A stretch of DNA of 57,195 bases, taken from assembly GCA_016776725.1 (NCBI GenBank), contig JADHSV010000018.1, positions 1 through 57,195 of the forward strand, given 5' to 3'. Position numbers and translations under genes: made by a program. The stretch is from Rhodospirillales bacterium. Its GTDB lineage: Bacteria; Pseudomonadota; Alphaproteobacteria; Rhodospirillales; Shumkoniaceae. Below, in pieces: positions 1-8,633 of this stretch (position 1 is the stretch's first letter; each line of letters opens with the position of its first letter). The notes below the pieces were generated by a model. The model was not told where the DNA came from. It did not search any database and was given only the letters and a program-made list of their open reading frames with translations.

Positions 1-326
1 TGGACGATGCCCGCCGCCAGTTACAGGCCCTGCGTGGCCGTACCCATAGTCTGGTGAGCGGCGTTTGCGTGGTGCTTGGCGGCCGTCTGACGTGGCGGCA
101 TGCGGAAACGGCGCGCCTGGAAATGCGCGATTTCAGTGAAGAATTTCTGGAGGATTACCTGATCCGGGCCGAGGACGCGTGGCGTCATTCGGTGGGAGGC
201 TATCATGTGGAAGGGCTGGGCGCGCAGTTATTTGCCCGCATCGAGGGGGATCACTTCACCATCCAGGGATTGCCTCTTCTGGCCCTGCTGGGTTTCCTGC
301 GCCGCGAAGGGCTCGTCGCGGCGTGA
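1..326 (+). CDS. maf: Maf-family nucleotide pyrophosphatase, 3' end only
   Basis: The last 107 codons of a Maf/YhdE-type nucleoside triphosphate pyrophosphatase, read from base 3; the start lies outside the window. Maf enzymes hydrolyse non-canonical or excess NTPs and prevent their incorporation into nucleic acid. The family's C-terminal signature is clear: a GGYHVEGLGAQLF stretch, then IEGDHFTIQGLPL and a Leu-rich final helix. Only 14 bases separate it from coaE, so the two are probably cotranscribed. In many relatives aroE stands between maf and coaE; it is absent here. The family call is firm; the exact substrate is not known. Confidence 0.88.
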   Translation, partial: DDARRQLQALRGRTHSLVSGVCVVLGGRLTWRHAETARLEMRDFSEEFLEDYLIRAEDAWRHSVGGYHVEGLGAQLFARIEGDHFTIQGLPLLALLGFLRREGLVAA

Positions 327-340
327 CGCGGGGAAGTGCC

Positions 341-937
341 ATGATTATCCTTGGGCTAACCGGTTCCATCGGCATGGGAAAGACCATGGCAGCGGGCATG
401 TTTCGGCGGCAGGGCGTCCCAGTCCATGATGCTGATGCGTGTGTTCATAAGGCATTAAGCAACGATCCTAACGTGATACGCAAAGTCGATAAGCTTTTTC
501 CGGGCGTCGTAGAAAACGGTCGCATCGACCGCAACACTCTGGGCGCGCGGGTATTCGGCGACAACCAGGCCCTGGCCGCGCTGGAAGCGATCCTCCATCC
601 GGTGGTTCGCAGCGACCAAATCGCGTTCATCGGGCGCGCTTCCGTTCGCAGGGAACGGCTTGTGGTCCTGGATATTCCCCTTTTGTTTGAGACCGGGGCC
701 GATCTTGATTGTGATTTCGCCGCCGTTGTAACCGCGCCGCCCTGCGTTCAAAGGCACCGCGTTCTGCGCCGCCCCGGAATGACGCCGGAAAAACTTCGCA
801 ACATCCTGTCGCGGCAACTGCCCGACGCCGAAAAAACACGGCGCGCCGATTTTATCATCCGTTCGGGCCTGGGAAGGCGTATGGCCTTGCGCGACGTGCG
901 GCAAATCGTCACATTGTTGCGGCCCCAACGAAATTAA
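341..937 (+). CDS. coaE: Dephospho-CoA kinase
   Basis: 198 residues, the usual size. CoaE phosphorylates the ribose 3'-hydroxyl of dephospho-CoA, the last step of coenzyme A synthesis, in the cytoplasm. The P-loop GSIGMGKT is at residues 8-15, the HDADA motif near 29-33 and the DIPLLFETG motif about two thirds along. The ATG at 341 follows a GGGGAAG ribosome site; in-frame starts further upstream would run back into maf and give an N-terminus untypical of the family. It lies between maf and dnaQ, as in other alphaproteobacteria. Confidence 0.95.
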   Translation: MIILGLTGSIGMGKTMAAGMFRRQGVPVHDADACVHKALSNDPNVIRKVDKLFPGVVENGRIDRNTLGARVFGDNQALAALEAILHPVVRSDQIAFIGRASVRRERLVVLDIPLLFETGADLDCDFAAVVTAPPCVQRHRVLRRPGMTPEKLRNILSRQLPDAEKTRRADFIIRSGLGRRMALRDVRQIVTLLRPQRN

Positions 938-961
938 ACCGACGGAATCCACGTAAATCCC

Positions 962-1636
962 ATGCGCGAAATTGTTCTCGATACCGAAACGACCGGCCTG
1001 GACCCTGCCTCCGGCGACCGAATCGTCGAAATCGGCGCGGTGGAGCTGATCAACCACCTGCCGACCGAAGAGGTCCACCACATTTACATCAATCCGCAAC
1101 GCGATATGCCGGAAGGGGCCTTCGCCGTTCATGGGTTGTCCAAGGAGTTTCTGGCCGACAAACCGGTTTTCGCCGATGTGGCCGATGCCTTCGTGGATTT
1201 CGTCGGCGACGCCGATCTGGTCATCCACAACGCCGAATTCGACATGAAGTTCCTGGATTTCGAGTTCGGGCTTATGGGCAAAACGGCCTTGTCGGAAAAC
1301 CGCGTTATCGACACCCTTGTGATGGCACGGCGCAAGTTTCCGGGATCGCCCGCCAATTTGGACGCCCTGTGTCGCCGCTTTCAGATCGATCTTTCGGACC
1401 GGTCGCTTCACGGTGCCTTGAAGGACGCCCGATTGCTGGGCGAGGTCTATCTGGAACTGATTGGCGGCCGCCAGACCGATCTGGCGTTGGCGCGCGAGGC
1501 GGCGCAAGCCCCGACTGCGGCACAGGCGGCCACCGGAAACCAACGCGCCGCCCGTCCCCATGCGCCCAGCGCCGAGGAAGAGGCGCGGCACGCCGCGTTT
1601 CTCGAAAAACTGAAAAATCCGCTCTGGTCGGCCTAG
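962..1636 (+). CDS. dnaQ: DNA polymerase III epsilon subunit (proofreading exonuclease)
   Basis: 224 residues. A DEDD-family 3'-5' exonuclease that proofreads for the replicative polymerase. Exo I is DTETTG (Asp7, Glu9), Exo II is HNAEFD (Asp94), and Exo III is HGALKDA (His150, Asp155), the epsilon-type HxAxxD arrangement. The tail after residue 170 is Ala-rich and probably flexible, fitting the polymerase-binding segment of the family. It starts 24 bases after coaE and converges on secB. Confidence 0.94.
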   Translation: MREIVLDTETTGLDPASGDRIVEIGAVELINHLPTEEVHHIYINPQRDMPEGAFAVHGLSKEFLADKPVFADVADAFVDFVGDADLVIHNAEFDMKFLDFEFGLMGKTALSENRVIDTLVMARRKFPGSPANLDALCRRFQIDLSDRSLHGALKDARLLGEVYLELIGGRQTDLALAREAAQAPTAAQAATGNQRAARPHAPSAEEEARHAAFLEKLKNPLWSA

Positions 1637-1676
1637 AGCCCGGCCTTTCGGCCGGCCAGCTGATGAACCTTCGGCG

Positions 1677-2174
1677 TTAAGCCGTATCGCCCTGTTCCGC
1701 CGCCGCCTGCTGGGCGAGCTGGTTCTGGAACATGGCAGCGAAATCCACCGGAGCCAGCATCAACGGCGGGAAGCCACCGTCGCGAGTGGCATCGGCAATG
1801 ATGTTGCGGGCAAACGGGAACAGAAGGCGCGGGCATTCGATCAAAAGGATCGGCTGCAGGATTTCGCCCGGCCCGGTCACGGTAAACACGCCGCCGTAGG
1901 ACAGCTCGCCGACGAACGCGGGGTTGCCATCGATGTTGCAGGTGGCCTGAATGTTCAGCACAACCTCGAACATTTCGCCTTCCAGGGGATTGGCCTTCAC
2001 GTCGATGTTGACCGTAATTTCGGGCTGCTTTTCCTGCATTATCGCATAAATGGCAGGCGCGCCCGGAACTTCAAAGGAAAGGTCCTTGACGTACTGCGCG
2101 ACGACCGCAAGCGTCGGTGCGGCGGCTTCTTCGGTGCTGGCGGCGTTTTCGTCGGGCGTGCCGTTGGCGTTCAT
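1677..2174 (-). CDS. secB: Protein-export chaperone SecB
   Basis: 165 residues. SecB keeps precursor proteins unfolded in the cytoplasm and hands them to SecA. The core shows the expected VKDLSFEVPGAP opening, the FEVVLNIQATC strand, the SYGGVFTV segment and the ECPRLLFPFARNIIADATRDGGFPP block that is nearly invariant in the family. About 20 residues before the core are Ala/Glu-rich and variable. The ATG at 2174 follows a GGAG site. Upstream lies fxsA on the same strand. Confidence 0.96.
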   Translation of the reverse strand: MNANGTPDENAASTEEAAAPTLAVVAQYVKDLSFEVPGAPAIYAIMQEKQPEITVNIDVKANPLEGEMFEVVLNIQATCNIDGNPAFVGELSYGGVFTVTGPGEILQPILLIECPRLLFPFARNIIADATRDGGFPPLMLAPVDFAAMFQNQLAQQAAAEQGDTA

Positions 2175-2251
2175 CTGTGTAATCTCCGTTCCTGAGTGAA
2201 TGTGGCGTGGCTACCATAAACCGGGCCATGCTGGCAACCGCCCTAGCGCCC

Positions 2252-2752
2252 CTACTTTTGCCACGGATTTTCGTTGTCGGGGGAAGGCGGCTTTTCGGCG
2301 TCTCCCAATTCCTCGAATTCGCCTTCGATGACCGATGGATCGCGGTTCGGTGTGGGGCCTTGGCCGAAACCGCCCATTTGAACGTTTACGCGGCCCGAGG
2401 ATTCGAGATAGCGGCCCACAAGGCCGCGAAATGCGGCGCGAAAGCCGGGCACGAACAAAAGAAAGCCGAAAGCATCCGTTACGAAACCGGGTGTTAGCAA
2501 CAAGGCTCCGGCCAAAAGCAGGCAAAGCCCATCGAACACTTCGGCCATGGGAAAGCGCCCCTGTGCCAGATGTTGCTGGGCGCGCGCGAGGGTCGAAAAC
2601 CCCTGGTGGCGCAAAAGACCGGTCCCGATAACCGCTGTCAGAACCACGATAGCGAGGGTCGGCACAAGTCCCAGCCAGCCGCCGACTTCGATGAAAACAG
2701 CGATTTCAATGATCGGCACACCGATCATAAGGATAAGAAGAATTAGCCCCAT
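2252..2752 (-). CDS. fxsA: FxsA-family membrane protein
   Basis: 166 residues. FxsA is a small inner-membrane protein known in E. coli for relieving phage T7 exclusion by the F plasmid; its normal role is not established. Hydrophobic segments cover residues 1-19 and 24-44, followed by a conserved GxGLLRHQGFSTL loop and another hydrophobic stretch with LLTPGFVTDAFG. The cytoplasmic tail is polar and ends in a Pro/Asn-rich run. It sits between secB and the divergent tim44-like gene. Confidence 0.92.
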   Translation of the reverse strand: MGLILLILMIGVPIIEIAVFIEVGGWLGLVPTLAIVVLTAVIGTGLLRHQGFSTLARAQQHLAQGRFPMAEVFDGLCLLLAGALLLTPGFVTDAFGFLLFVPGFRAAFRGLVGRYLESSGRVNVQMGGFGQGPTPNRDPSVIEGEFEELGDAEKPPSPDNENPWQK

Positions 2753-2923
2753 GCTTGCCCTGAACCCATTATCGGATTATCTACTTGGTAAATAGTGGTT
2801 CGTTAATCGTTACCGATGGCGCAAAATGGTTTACAAATAGCGCCAGCGGTTTTTGACGTTCCGCAGGTTTTAAACCACGCGAACCCGGCGGTCCAGCCGG
2901 GATGAAATATCGGGAAAGCGATT

Positions 2924-3658
2924 ATGGGCAACGGAATACAATTTTTAGACATAATCTTCTTCGCCTTGATCGCGGCATTTCTCGTGCTGAGGCTGAGAAA
3001 CGTCCTGGGTCGGCGCGACGGACATCAGGGTGATCAGGGTGATCAGGGCGATCAGGGCGACCCGCGCGATCCCTTCAACCTTGTTCGGCCCCCGCACGCA
3101 GAAAACGAAAACGTCGTTCAACTCCCCGAACGCGATGACACGGGCGCTTTCGAGGAGCTGGTCAACGCCGAAAACCGGCCCGAGGCCGACATCGAAGCGC
3201 ACGATCCCCTGGCGGTCGGCCTGACCCAGATCATGCGGGCCGACAAGTCCTTCGAGGCAGAGGGATTCCTTGTTGGTGCGCGGACGGCGTTTGAGATGAT
3301 TATCAACGGCTTCGCCTCGGGCGACACCGATATGCTGCAAGCCCTGCTCAGCCGTGAAGTCTACGGGAATTTCGCTGAAGCGATCGCCAAGCGTGAAGAC
3401 GCCGACGAATCCCTGGAAACCCTGGTCCGCGCGATTCGCGCCTCAGACATGGTCGAGGCCTATATGGAAGGGACGACGGCCTATGTCACAGTTAAGTTCG
3501 TCAGTGACCAAACCAAGGTGACGCGCAATAGTGAAGGCAAGATCATTGACGGCGATCCGCAGGAAAGCGTTGAAGTGACCGATTTCTGGACCTTCGCGCA
3601 CAATATGCGGTCCCGCGATCCGAACTGGACCCTCGTTGCGACCGGAAGCCTTGATTGA
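2924..3658 (+). CDS. Tim44-domain membrane-anchored protein
   Basis: 244 residues. Residues 4-24 form one membrane anchor, followed by a short Arg-rich patch, a Gly/Asp/Gln repeat (see the tandem repeat at 3024-3059), an acidic linker and a C-terminal Tim44-like domain (about 100-244). The domain is shared with mitochondrial Tim44 and ribosomal protein mL45. The bacterial protein faces the cytoplasm or periplasm depending on orientation and its role is unproven; a part in membrane protein handling is usually suggested. It is followed by mltA with overlapping ends. Confidence 0.88.
   Translation: MGNGIQFLDIIFFALIAAFLVLRLRNVLGRRDGHQGDQGDQGDQGDPRDPFNLVRPPHAENENVVQLPERDDTGAFEELVNAENRPEADIEAHDPLAVGLTQIMRADKSFEAEGFLVGARTAFEMIINGFASGDTDMLQALLSREVYGNFAEAIAKREDADESLETLVRAIRASDMVEAYMEGTTAYVTVKFVSDQTKVTRNSEGKIIDGDPQESVEVTDFWTFAHNMRSRDPNWTLVATGSLD
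3024..3059 (+). repeat. Four tandem 9-bp repeats inside the Tim44-like gene
   Basis: Four head-to-tail copies of ATCAGGGYG (two with T, two with C at the eighth base) encode a DQG run just after the membrane anchor. The unit length is a multiple of three, so loss or gain of copies would keep the frame and change only linker length. Confidence 0.9.
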
Positions 3659-4805
3659 TCCCGTAAAAAAATGGGTCACGCTGGGTGCGGCTTTGGCCGT
3701 GCTTTCGGCCTGCGGTTTTGTTGAATTCGGCGCAAAGCCTACGGCGCCGCCCCAAACGCCCGCGGGCCTGACATTAACGCCGGTCAAATTTACCGATCTG
3801 CCGGGCTGGACCGGCGATCACCACGCCCGCGCCCTTCCCGCCATCCTGAAATCGTGCTCGCGCATCGGCAAAATGCCCATGAACAAATCATGGGGCCCGG
3901 GCGGCGTTGCCGGACTGGCCGCCGATTGGCGCAAGCCGTGCGCCGGGGCGCTGAGGGTTCAGCCGGGAAACGACGCAGCGGCGCGCTATTATATCGAATC
4001 CACCTTCGATGCCTTCCTGGCCGCCGCCGGTAATACGCCCGATGGCCTTTTTACCGGATATTATGAAGCCGAGCTGACCGGCGCGGGCAAACCGTCCGGA
4101 CGCTACCGCGTTCCCATTTACGCCCCGCCAGCCGATCTCAAGGCGGTCAAGGAACGTTCAAACGGGCGCTATAAGTCGCGTGGCGAAATCGTCGGCGGTG
4201 CTCTGCAAAACAAGGGTCTCGAATTGATGTGGGTTGATGACCCGGTGGACGCCTTTTTCCTGCATATCCAGGGGTCGGGCCGGGTGGCCATGACCGACGG
4301 GCGTGTCGTGCGCATCGGTTATGCGGGTGACAACGGTCACAAATATGTTTCCATCGGCCGCGAACTGATCGCCCGCGGCACCATCCCGCGCGAAAAGCTT
4401 TCCATGCAGTCGATCCGCGCCTGGATCACCAACAACCCGGTGCGTGGCGATAACCTGATGGCGCAGAACCCGCGCTACATATTCTTTCGCGAACTTCCCG
4501 GCAAGGAAGGACCGATCGGGGCCGAAGGTGTCGCGCTGACGCCGGAACGCAGCCTGGCCATCGACAAGAAATTCGTGCCCCTGGGGGTTCCGCTGTGGCT
4601 GACCACCATCGATCCCCTGAACCCCAACAAGGCGTTCAACCGACTGATGGTGACCCAGGATACGGGCAGCGCCATCGTTGGCGCCGTGCGCGGCGACATC
4701 TTCTTCGGCTTCGGCGACGAGGCGGCGCGCCGGGCGGGCAACATGAAGGCCAAGGGCCGGTATTACCTTCTGCTGCCCAAAAAGACGCCAATTCCCATTT
4801 CCTGA
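3636..4805 (+). CDS. mltA: Membrane-bound lytic murein transglycosylase A
   Basis: About 389 residues. MltA cleaves the MurNAc-GlcNAc bond of peptidoglycan, forming 1,6-anhydro ends. The N-terminus is a lipoprotein signal (hydrophobic run ending LSAC), so it is probably anchored to the outer membrane. The MltA domain contains GLFTGYYEAEL, and the C-terminal 3D domain contains VTQDTGSAI followed by GDIFFGFGDEA, with the catalytic Asp region. Only TTG starts are available (3636 or 3651), both overlapping the upstream stop; the exact start is uncertain. Confidence 0.92.
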   Translation: MRPEALIDPVKKWVTLGAALAVLSACGFVEFGAKPTAPPQTPAGLTLTPVKFTDLPGWTGDHHARALPAILKSCSRIGKMPMNKSWGPGGVAGLAADWRKPCAGALRVQPGNDAAARYYIESTFDAFLAAAGNTPDGLFTGYYEAELTGAGKPSGRYRVPIYAPPADLKAVKERSNGRYKSRGEIVGGALQNKGLELMWVDDPVDAFFLHIQGSGRVAMTDGRVVRIGYAGDNGHKYVSIGRELIARGTIPREKLSMQSIRAWITNNPVRGDNLMAQNPRYIFFRELPGKEGPIGAEGVALTPERSLAIDKKFVPLGVPLWLTTIDPLNPNKAFNRLMVTQDTGSAIVGAVRGDIFFGFGDEAARRAGNMKAKGRYYLLLPKKTPIPIS

Positions 4806-4858
4806 ACTTCGCCCAGAATTGATTGCCAAAATTTGATCGGGAAGGCATTGTGCGGGCC

Positions 4859-5629
4859 ATGTCCGAACAAGCGCCCCATGTTGGTTTTTTCGTCACCTGT
4901 CTGGTCGATCTTATGCGGCCCAGCGTTGGCTTTGCGGCGATCCGATTGATGGAAGACGCGGGCTGCCGGGTCAGTGTCCCTGACGACCAAACCTGCTGCG
5001 GCCAGCCCGCCTATAATACCGGCGATCGGGCCGACGCTGTAGCCATCGCCAAGCGAGTGATCGAGCGGTTCGAGGGTTTCGATTACACGGTCCTTCCGTC
5101 GGGCTCGTGCGCGGGCATGATCTGCAAGCACTATCCGGAACTTTTTGCCGATGACCCCGATTGGCAGGACCGGGCCGACGCGTTGGCCGCCAAAACCCAT
5201 GAATTGACAAGCTTTCTGGTTGATATTTTATGGGTTCGCGAGGTGCCGGGCGATTTTCGCGGCAAGGTCACGTATCACGATTCCTGCTCGGGCCTGCGCG
5301 AACTGGGTGTCAAGGCACAGCCGCGCGCGCTGCTCGAAGGCGTTGATGGGCTGGAACTGGTGGAAGCGGAAAAATCCGAGACCTGCTGCGGGTTCGGCGG
5401 CAGTTTCTGTGTCAAATATCCGGACATTTCGGGCGCCATGGTCGGTGACAAGGCCGACGATATTATCGCCACGGGCGCCGATATGGTGCTGGCGGGCGAT
5501 ATGGGGTGCCTGTTGAACATCGCGGGCCGCCTGTCGGAGAAAGGTGCGAAAACCCAGGTTCGTCACGTAGCCGAGGTTCTGGCTGGCTTCGGGGACAGCG
5601 CGGCCATAGGGCGGGGCGGGAAAGATTGA
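4859..5629 (+). CDS. lutA: LutA-type iron-sulfur protein (L-lactate utilisation)
   Basis: 256 residues from ATG 4859. A GTG at 4850 lies 4 bases after a GGGAAGG site and is a good alternative. Two CCG domains are visible: DQTCCGQPAYNTGD near the start and SETCCGFGGSFCVKYP in the second half, which bind a cluster in the lactate-oxidising complex LutABC (LldEFG) or the related glycolate oxidase subunit. Its stop overlaps the lutB start by one base, so LutA, LutB and LutC are translated from one message. Confidence 0.9.
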   Translation: MSEQAPHVGFFVTCLVDLMRPSVGFAAIRLMEDAGCRVSVPDDQTCCGQPAYNTGDRADAVAIAKRVIERFEGFDYTVLPSGSCAGMICKHYPELFADDPDWQDRADALAAKTHELTSFLVDILWVREVPGDFRGKVTYHDSCSGLRELGVKAQPRALLEGVDGLELVEAEKSETCCGFGGSFCVKYPDISGAMVGDKADDIIATGADMVLAGDMGCLLNIAGRLSEKGAKTQVRHVAEVLAGFGDSAAIGRGGKD

Positions 5630-7020
5630 TGGAACCGACCAGCCATAAATTCACGCAAAACGCCCGCCGGGCCATCGGTGATGATCGATTGCAGGCGGCG
5701 CTGGCCAATTTCACCACCACATTCCCCAAAAAGCGTCTCGACGTCATCAGCAGGCTGCCGGAATTCGATGACCTGCGTGACGAAGGCGTGGCCATCAAAA
5801 AGCACGTTCACGCCAATCTGGATTTCTATCTGGAGCGGTTCGAGGCGCGCGTGATTGAACAGGGCGGAACCGTGCACTGGTGCCGCGACGCGCAAGAAGC
5901 CCGCGAAACAATTTTTGGGCTGTGCCGGGCCGCGGGTGCGAAAACGGTCACCAAAAGCAAATCCATGATTGGCGAGGAAATCGCCATCAACGAACACCTG
6001 GAAGCGGGCGGCATTGAAGCCGTGGAAACCGATCTGGGCGAATACATCATCCAGATCCGGGGCGAATCGCCCAGCCACATTCTAGTTCCCGCCATTCATC
6101 TGACGGGCGAGGATATCGCCGATACGTTTAAGGAAAAACACACGCAACTGCCCGCCGATCGGGATTTGGGCGAACCCGACGCGATATTGCGCGAAGCCCG
6201 CGCGGTGCTGCGCGAAAAATTCCTGGCGGCTGATGTCGGCCTGAGCGGGGCCAACATGCTGATTGCCGAGACCGGCTCGGTGGTGGTCGTCACCAACGAA
6301 GGCAACGCCGATCTGGTGATGAACTTGCCCAAAACCCACATCGTGCTGGCCAGCATCGAAAAAGTCATGCCGACGCTGGAAGACGCCGCCACGATCCTGC
6401 GCCTGCTGGCACGCTCGGCCACCGGGCAGGACATCACGGCCTACACCACATTCGCCACCGGCCCGGCGCGCCGAGGCGAAACCGACGGCCCGCAGGACTT
6501 CCATGTGGTTTTGCTGGACAACGGGCGCACGGAAATGCTGGCAGGCGAATTCAAGGACATGCTGCGTTGCATTCGCTGCGGAGCCTGCCTGAACCATTGC
6601 CCGGTGTATGCCAGCGTGGGCGGCCACGCCTATGGCTGGGTGTATTCGGGCCCCATGGGCAAGGTGCTGACGCCCAACATTCTGGGCGCGCACAAGGCCG
6701 CCGATCTGCCCAACGCGTCCACTTTCTGCGGCAAATGTGAAGAAATCTGCCCCATGCGCATTCCCCTGCCGCGCATGATGCGCCATTGGCGCGAACGCCA
6801 GTTCGTCTCGGGTAAGGGCGCGGCGGCCAAGGGAAAAAGCGGCCTCAAACTGTGGGCGTGGCTGGCCAAAAGGCCACCGCTCTACCGTTTGGCGGCCTCG
6901 GCAGCGGCGGGCTTCCTTCGGATTTTGGGCAGAGGCAAGGGTCGCATCGGCAGGTTGCCTGTGGCCGAGGGCCGGACCTTTCAGGCCCTGTACCGTGAAA
7001 ACGGGAGCAAGGAACAATGA
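5629..7020 (+). CDS. lutB: LutB-type iron-sulfur protein (L-lactate utilisation)
   Basis: 463 residues. The N-terminal two thirds are a LUD domain (KSKSMIGEEIAINEHLE, then LSGANMLIAETGSVVVVTNEGN). Two ferredoxin-type [4Fe-4S] motifs follow: CIRCGACLNHCPVY near residue 312 and CGKCEEICPMRIPLPRM near 367. In characterised bacteria this subunit, with LutA and LutC, oxidises L-lactate to pyruvate at the membrane. The ATG at 5629 overlaps the lutA stop (TGATG) and the stop overlaps the lutC start (ATGA). Confidence 0.94.
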   Translation: MEPTSHKFTQNARRAIGDDRLQAALANFTTTFPKKRLDVISRLPEFDDLRDEGVAIKKHVHANLDFYLERFEARVIEQGGTVHWCRDAQEARETIFGLCRAAGAKTVTKSKSMIGEEIAINEHLEAGGIEAVETDLGEYIIQIRGESPSHILVPAIHLTGEDIADTFKEKHTQLPADRDLGEPDAILREARAVLREKFLAADVGLSGANMLIAETGSVVVVTNEGNADLVMNLPKTHIVLASIEKVMPTLEDAATILRLLARSATGQDITAYTTFATGPARRGETDGPQDFHVVLLDNGRTEMLAGEFKDMLRCIRCGACLNHCPVYASVGGHAYGWVYSGPMGKVLTPNILGAHKAADLPNASTFCGKCEEICPMRIPLPRMMRHWRERQFVSGKGAAAKGKSGLKLWAWLAKRPPLYRLAASAAAGFLRILGRGKGRIGRLPVAEGRTFQALYRENGSKEQ

Positions 7021-7673
7021 GTGGCGCGCGCGAAGACATCCTGGCGGCCATCCGGCGCGCCGAAGTGGCGCCCGATGGAGATCCTGCAGGTCGTCTGGCC
7101 AATCCACAGCCCAATCTGGTTCCGGCCCGTGGCCAGGGATTGCCCGCTGAGCTGCTGGCTCGTTTTATCGCCGAAGCCGAAGCCGCCAAGGCCAGTATCG
7201 CCCGATTGAGCGGGCGCAACGAGATACCGGCCGCCGCCGAAGCATATCTGGCGGCCAACAGCCAGCCCTTCGAGATCAAAGCCGCGCCGGGCCTGGCGAA
7301 TGTTCCGTGGACGAAACAATCGTTGCTTACCGTGAATTTCGGGCGGGCCGAAGGGTCCGATCATGTGGGGATCAGCGAGGCCTTCGCCGGGATCGCCGAA
7401 ACCGGGACGCTGATGGTTCTGTCCGGCCCGGACAATCCGGCCAGCGTCAATTTCCTGCCCGATACGCACCTTCTGGTGCTCGATGCGTCGCGCATTGTCG
7501 GCGCTTATGAAGACGGCTGGGCGCTGTTGCGACGGGAACACGGCAAAACCGGTTTCATGCCGCGCATGGTCAACTGGATTACCGGGCCGTCGCGTTCAGC
7601 CGATATCGAACTGATCCTTCTTTTGGGTGTGCACGGGCCGCGTCGGCTGCATATTCTTTTGATCGATGGTTAA
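7017..7673 (+). CDS. lutC: LutC-type LUD-domain protein (L-lactate utilisation)
   Basis: 218 residues, the third member of the lutABC set. It has a LUD domain with SEAFAGIAETGTLMVLSGPDNPASVNFLPDTHL, the family's conserved core. No cysteine cluster is present, as expected. It overlaps lutB by four bases upstream and smr downstream. No lactate permease gene or FadR/GntR-type regulator lies next to the operon; the nearest regulator is the XRE gene beyond smr. Confidence 0.92.
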   Translation: MSGAREDILAAIRRAEVAPDGDPAGRLANPQPNLVPARGQGLPAELLARFIAEAEAAKASIARLSGRNEIPAAAEAYLAANSQPFEIKAAPGLANVPWTKQSLLTVNFGRAEGSDHVGISEAFAGIAETGTLMVLSGPDNPASVNFLPDTHLLVLDASRIVGAYEDGWALLRREHGKTGFMPRMVNWITGPSRSADIELILLLGVHGPRRLHILLIDG

Positions 7674-8232
7674 GAAAGGCACAGATGGGCGTGTCGGCCT
7701 GAGCCGCGAGGACGCCGAATTGTGGCGGTTCGTCACCCAAAGCATCAAACCGCTTGCGGGGCGCGCCGTGATGATGCCCCCGGACGAGCCCGAAAGCGAC
7801 ATGGTGCGCCGGGTCCGGCAGATGAGGCGGCACGCGGCCCCGCTGCCCATGCCGCAACCGCCGGGCGCCAATGAAACGCCTGAAATCACCCACGGCCAGA
7901 CGGCGGGCATGGACAAGCGAACGGCGCAGCGTATGCGGCGCGGCAAAATGGCCATTGAGGGATGCCTCGATTTGCACGGCCTGACCCAGGAGGAAGCCTA
8001 TCGCGCGCTGTCGTCTTTTCTGGCCGGATCGCAAAATGCCGGGCGGCGATGCGTTCTGGTGGTGACCGGCAAAGGTACGCGGCAGGACGGCAGAGCCGGC
8101 GTGTTGCGCACCAACGTGCCGCACTGGCTGAACCAGCCGCCGAACCGGGCGCGCGTCATCGGCTTTTCGCACGCGGCGCAAAAAGACGGCGGCTCGGGCG
8201 CACTATACGTGTTGCTCCAGCGCGCAAGATAA
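7666..8232 (+). CDS. Stand-alone Smr-domain protein
   Basis: 188 residues. The small MutS-related (Smr) domain occupies about 98-186: a CLDLHGLTQEEAYRAL opening, the VVTGKG turn and a RVIGFSHAAQKDGGSGALYV ending that match the family. Smr domains bind or cut nucleic acid; stand-alone bacterial versions (YdaL-like) act on DNA or RNA. The N-terminal 90 residues are basic and of low complexity. In relatives it usually follows mltA directly; here lutABC has come between. Confidence 0.9.
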   Translation: MVKKGTDGRVGLSREDAELWRFVTQSIKPLAGRAVMMPPDEPESDMVRRVRQMRRHAAPLPMPQPPGANETPEITHGQTAGMDKRTAQRMRRGKMAIEGCLDLHGLTQEEAYRALSSFLAGSQNAGRRCVLVVTGKGTRQDGRAGVLRTNVPHWLNQPPNRARVIGFSHAAQKDGGSGALYVLLQRAR

Positions 8233-8247
8233 AGGTAAATCAATGAG

Positions 8248-8628
8248 ATGACCCCGTTTGGTGAACGTGTGCGTGAACTTCGCGAAGCCCGTGGCATGGC
8301 GCAAAAGGACATGGCGGCGGCGCTGGGCGTGTCGCCCGCGTACCTGTCGGCGCTGGAGCACGGCAATCGGGGCCGCCCCGGTTCGGGACTGGTGATGCAG
8401 ATCTGCGCCGTGTTCGAGCTGATCTGGGACGAGGCCGAAGACCTGAAACGCCTGGCCGACCTGTCGCACCCGCGCGTCGTGGTAGACACCGCGGGCCTCA
8501 GCCCCAAAGCCACCGAACTGGCCAACCTGCTGGCCGAAAACATCGCCGAACTGGACGAAGACACCATCGACTGGGTACTGGCCGAAATCCGCACCCGCAA
8601 ACTGCCGCCCAAGGGCCCGGCGTATTAG
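8248..8628 (+). CDS. XRE-family helix-turn-helix regulator
   Basis: 126 residues. A Cro/CI-type HTH fills residues 5-60 (RVRELREARGMAQKDMAAAL, then SPAYLSALEHGNRG). The C-terminal half is acidic, ends near a DWVLAEIRTRKLPPKGPAY tail and has no recognised ligand domain. Similar short XRE proteins are common next to smr in alphaproteobacteria, and their targets are unknown to me. It starts 15 bases after smr and converges on the glycosyltransferase with a 5-base gap. Confidence 0.88.
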   Translation: MTPFGERVRELREARGMAQKDMAAALGVSPAYLSALEHGNRGRPGSGLVMQICAVFELIWDEAEDLKRLADLSHPRVVVDTAGLSPKATELANLLAENIAELDEDTIDWVLAEIRTRKLPPKGPAY

Positions 8629-8633
8629 GCAAT

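Noticed and set aside
455-1591. 378-codon minus-strand frame across coaE and dnaQ
   Set aside because: Antisense shadow of two well-supported genes; its protein is low-quality in composition and has no motif.
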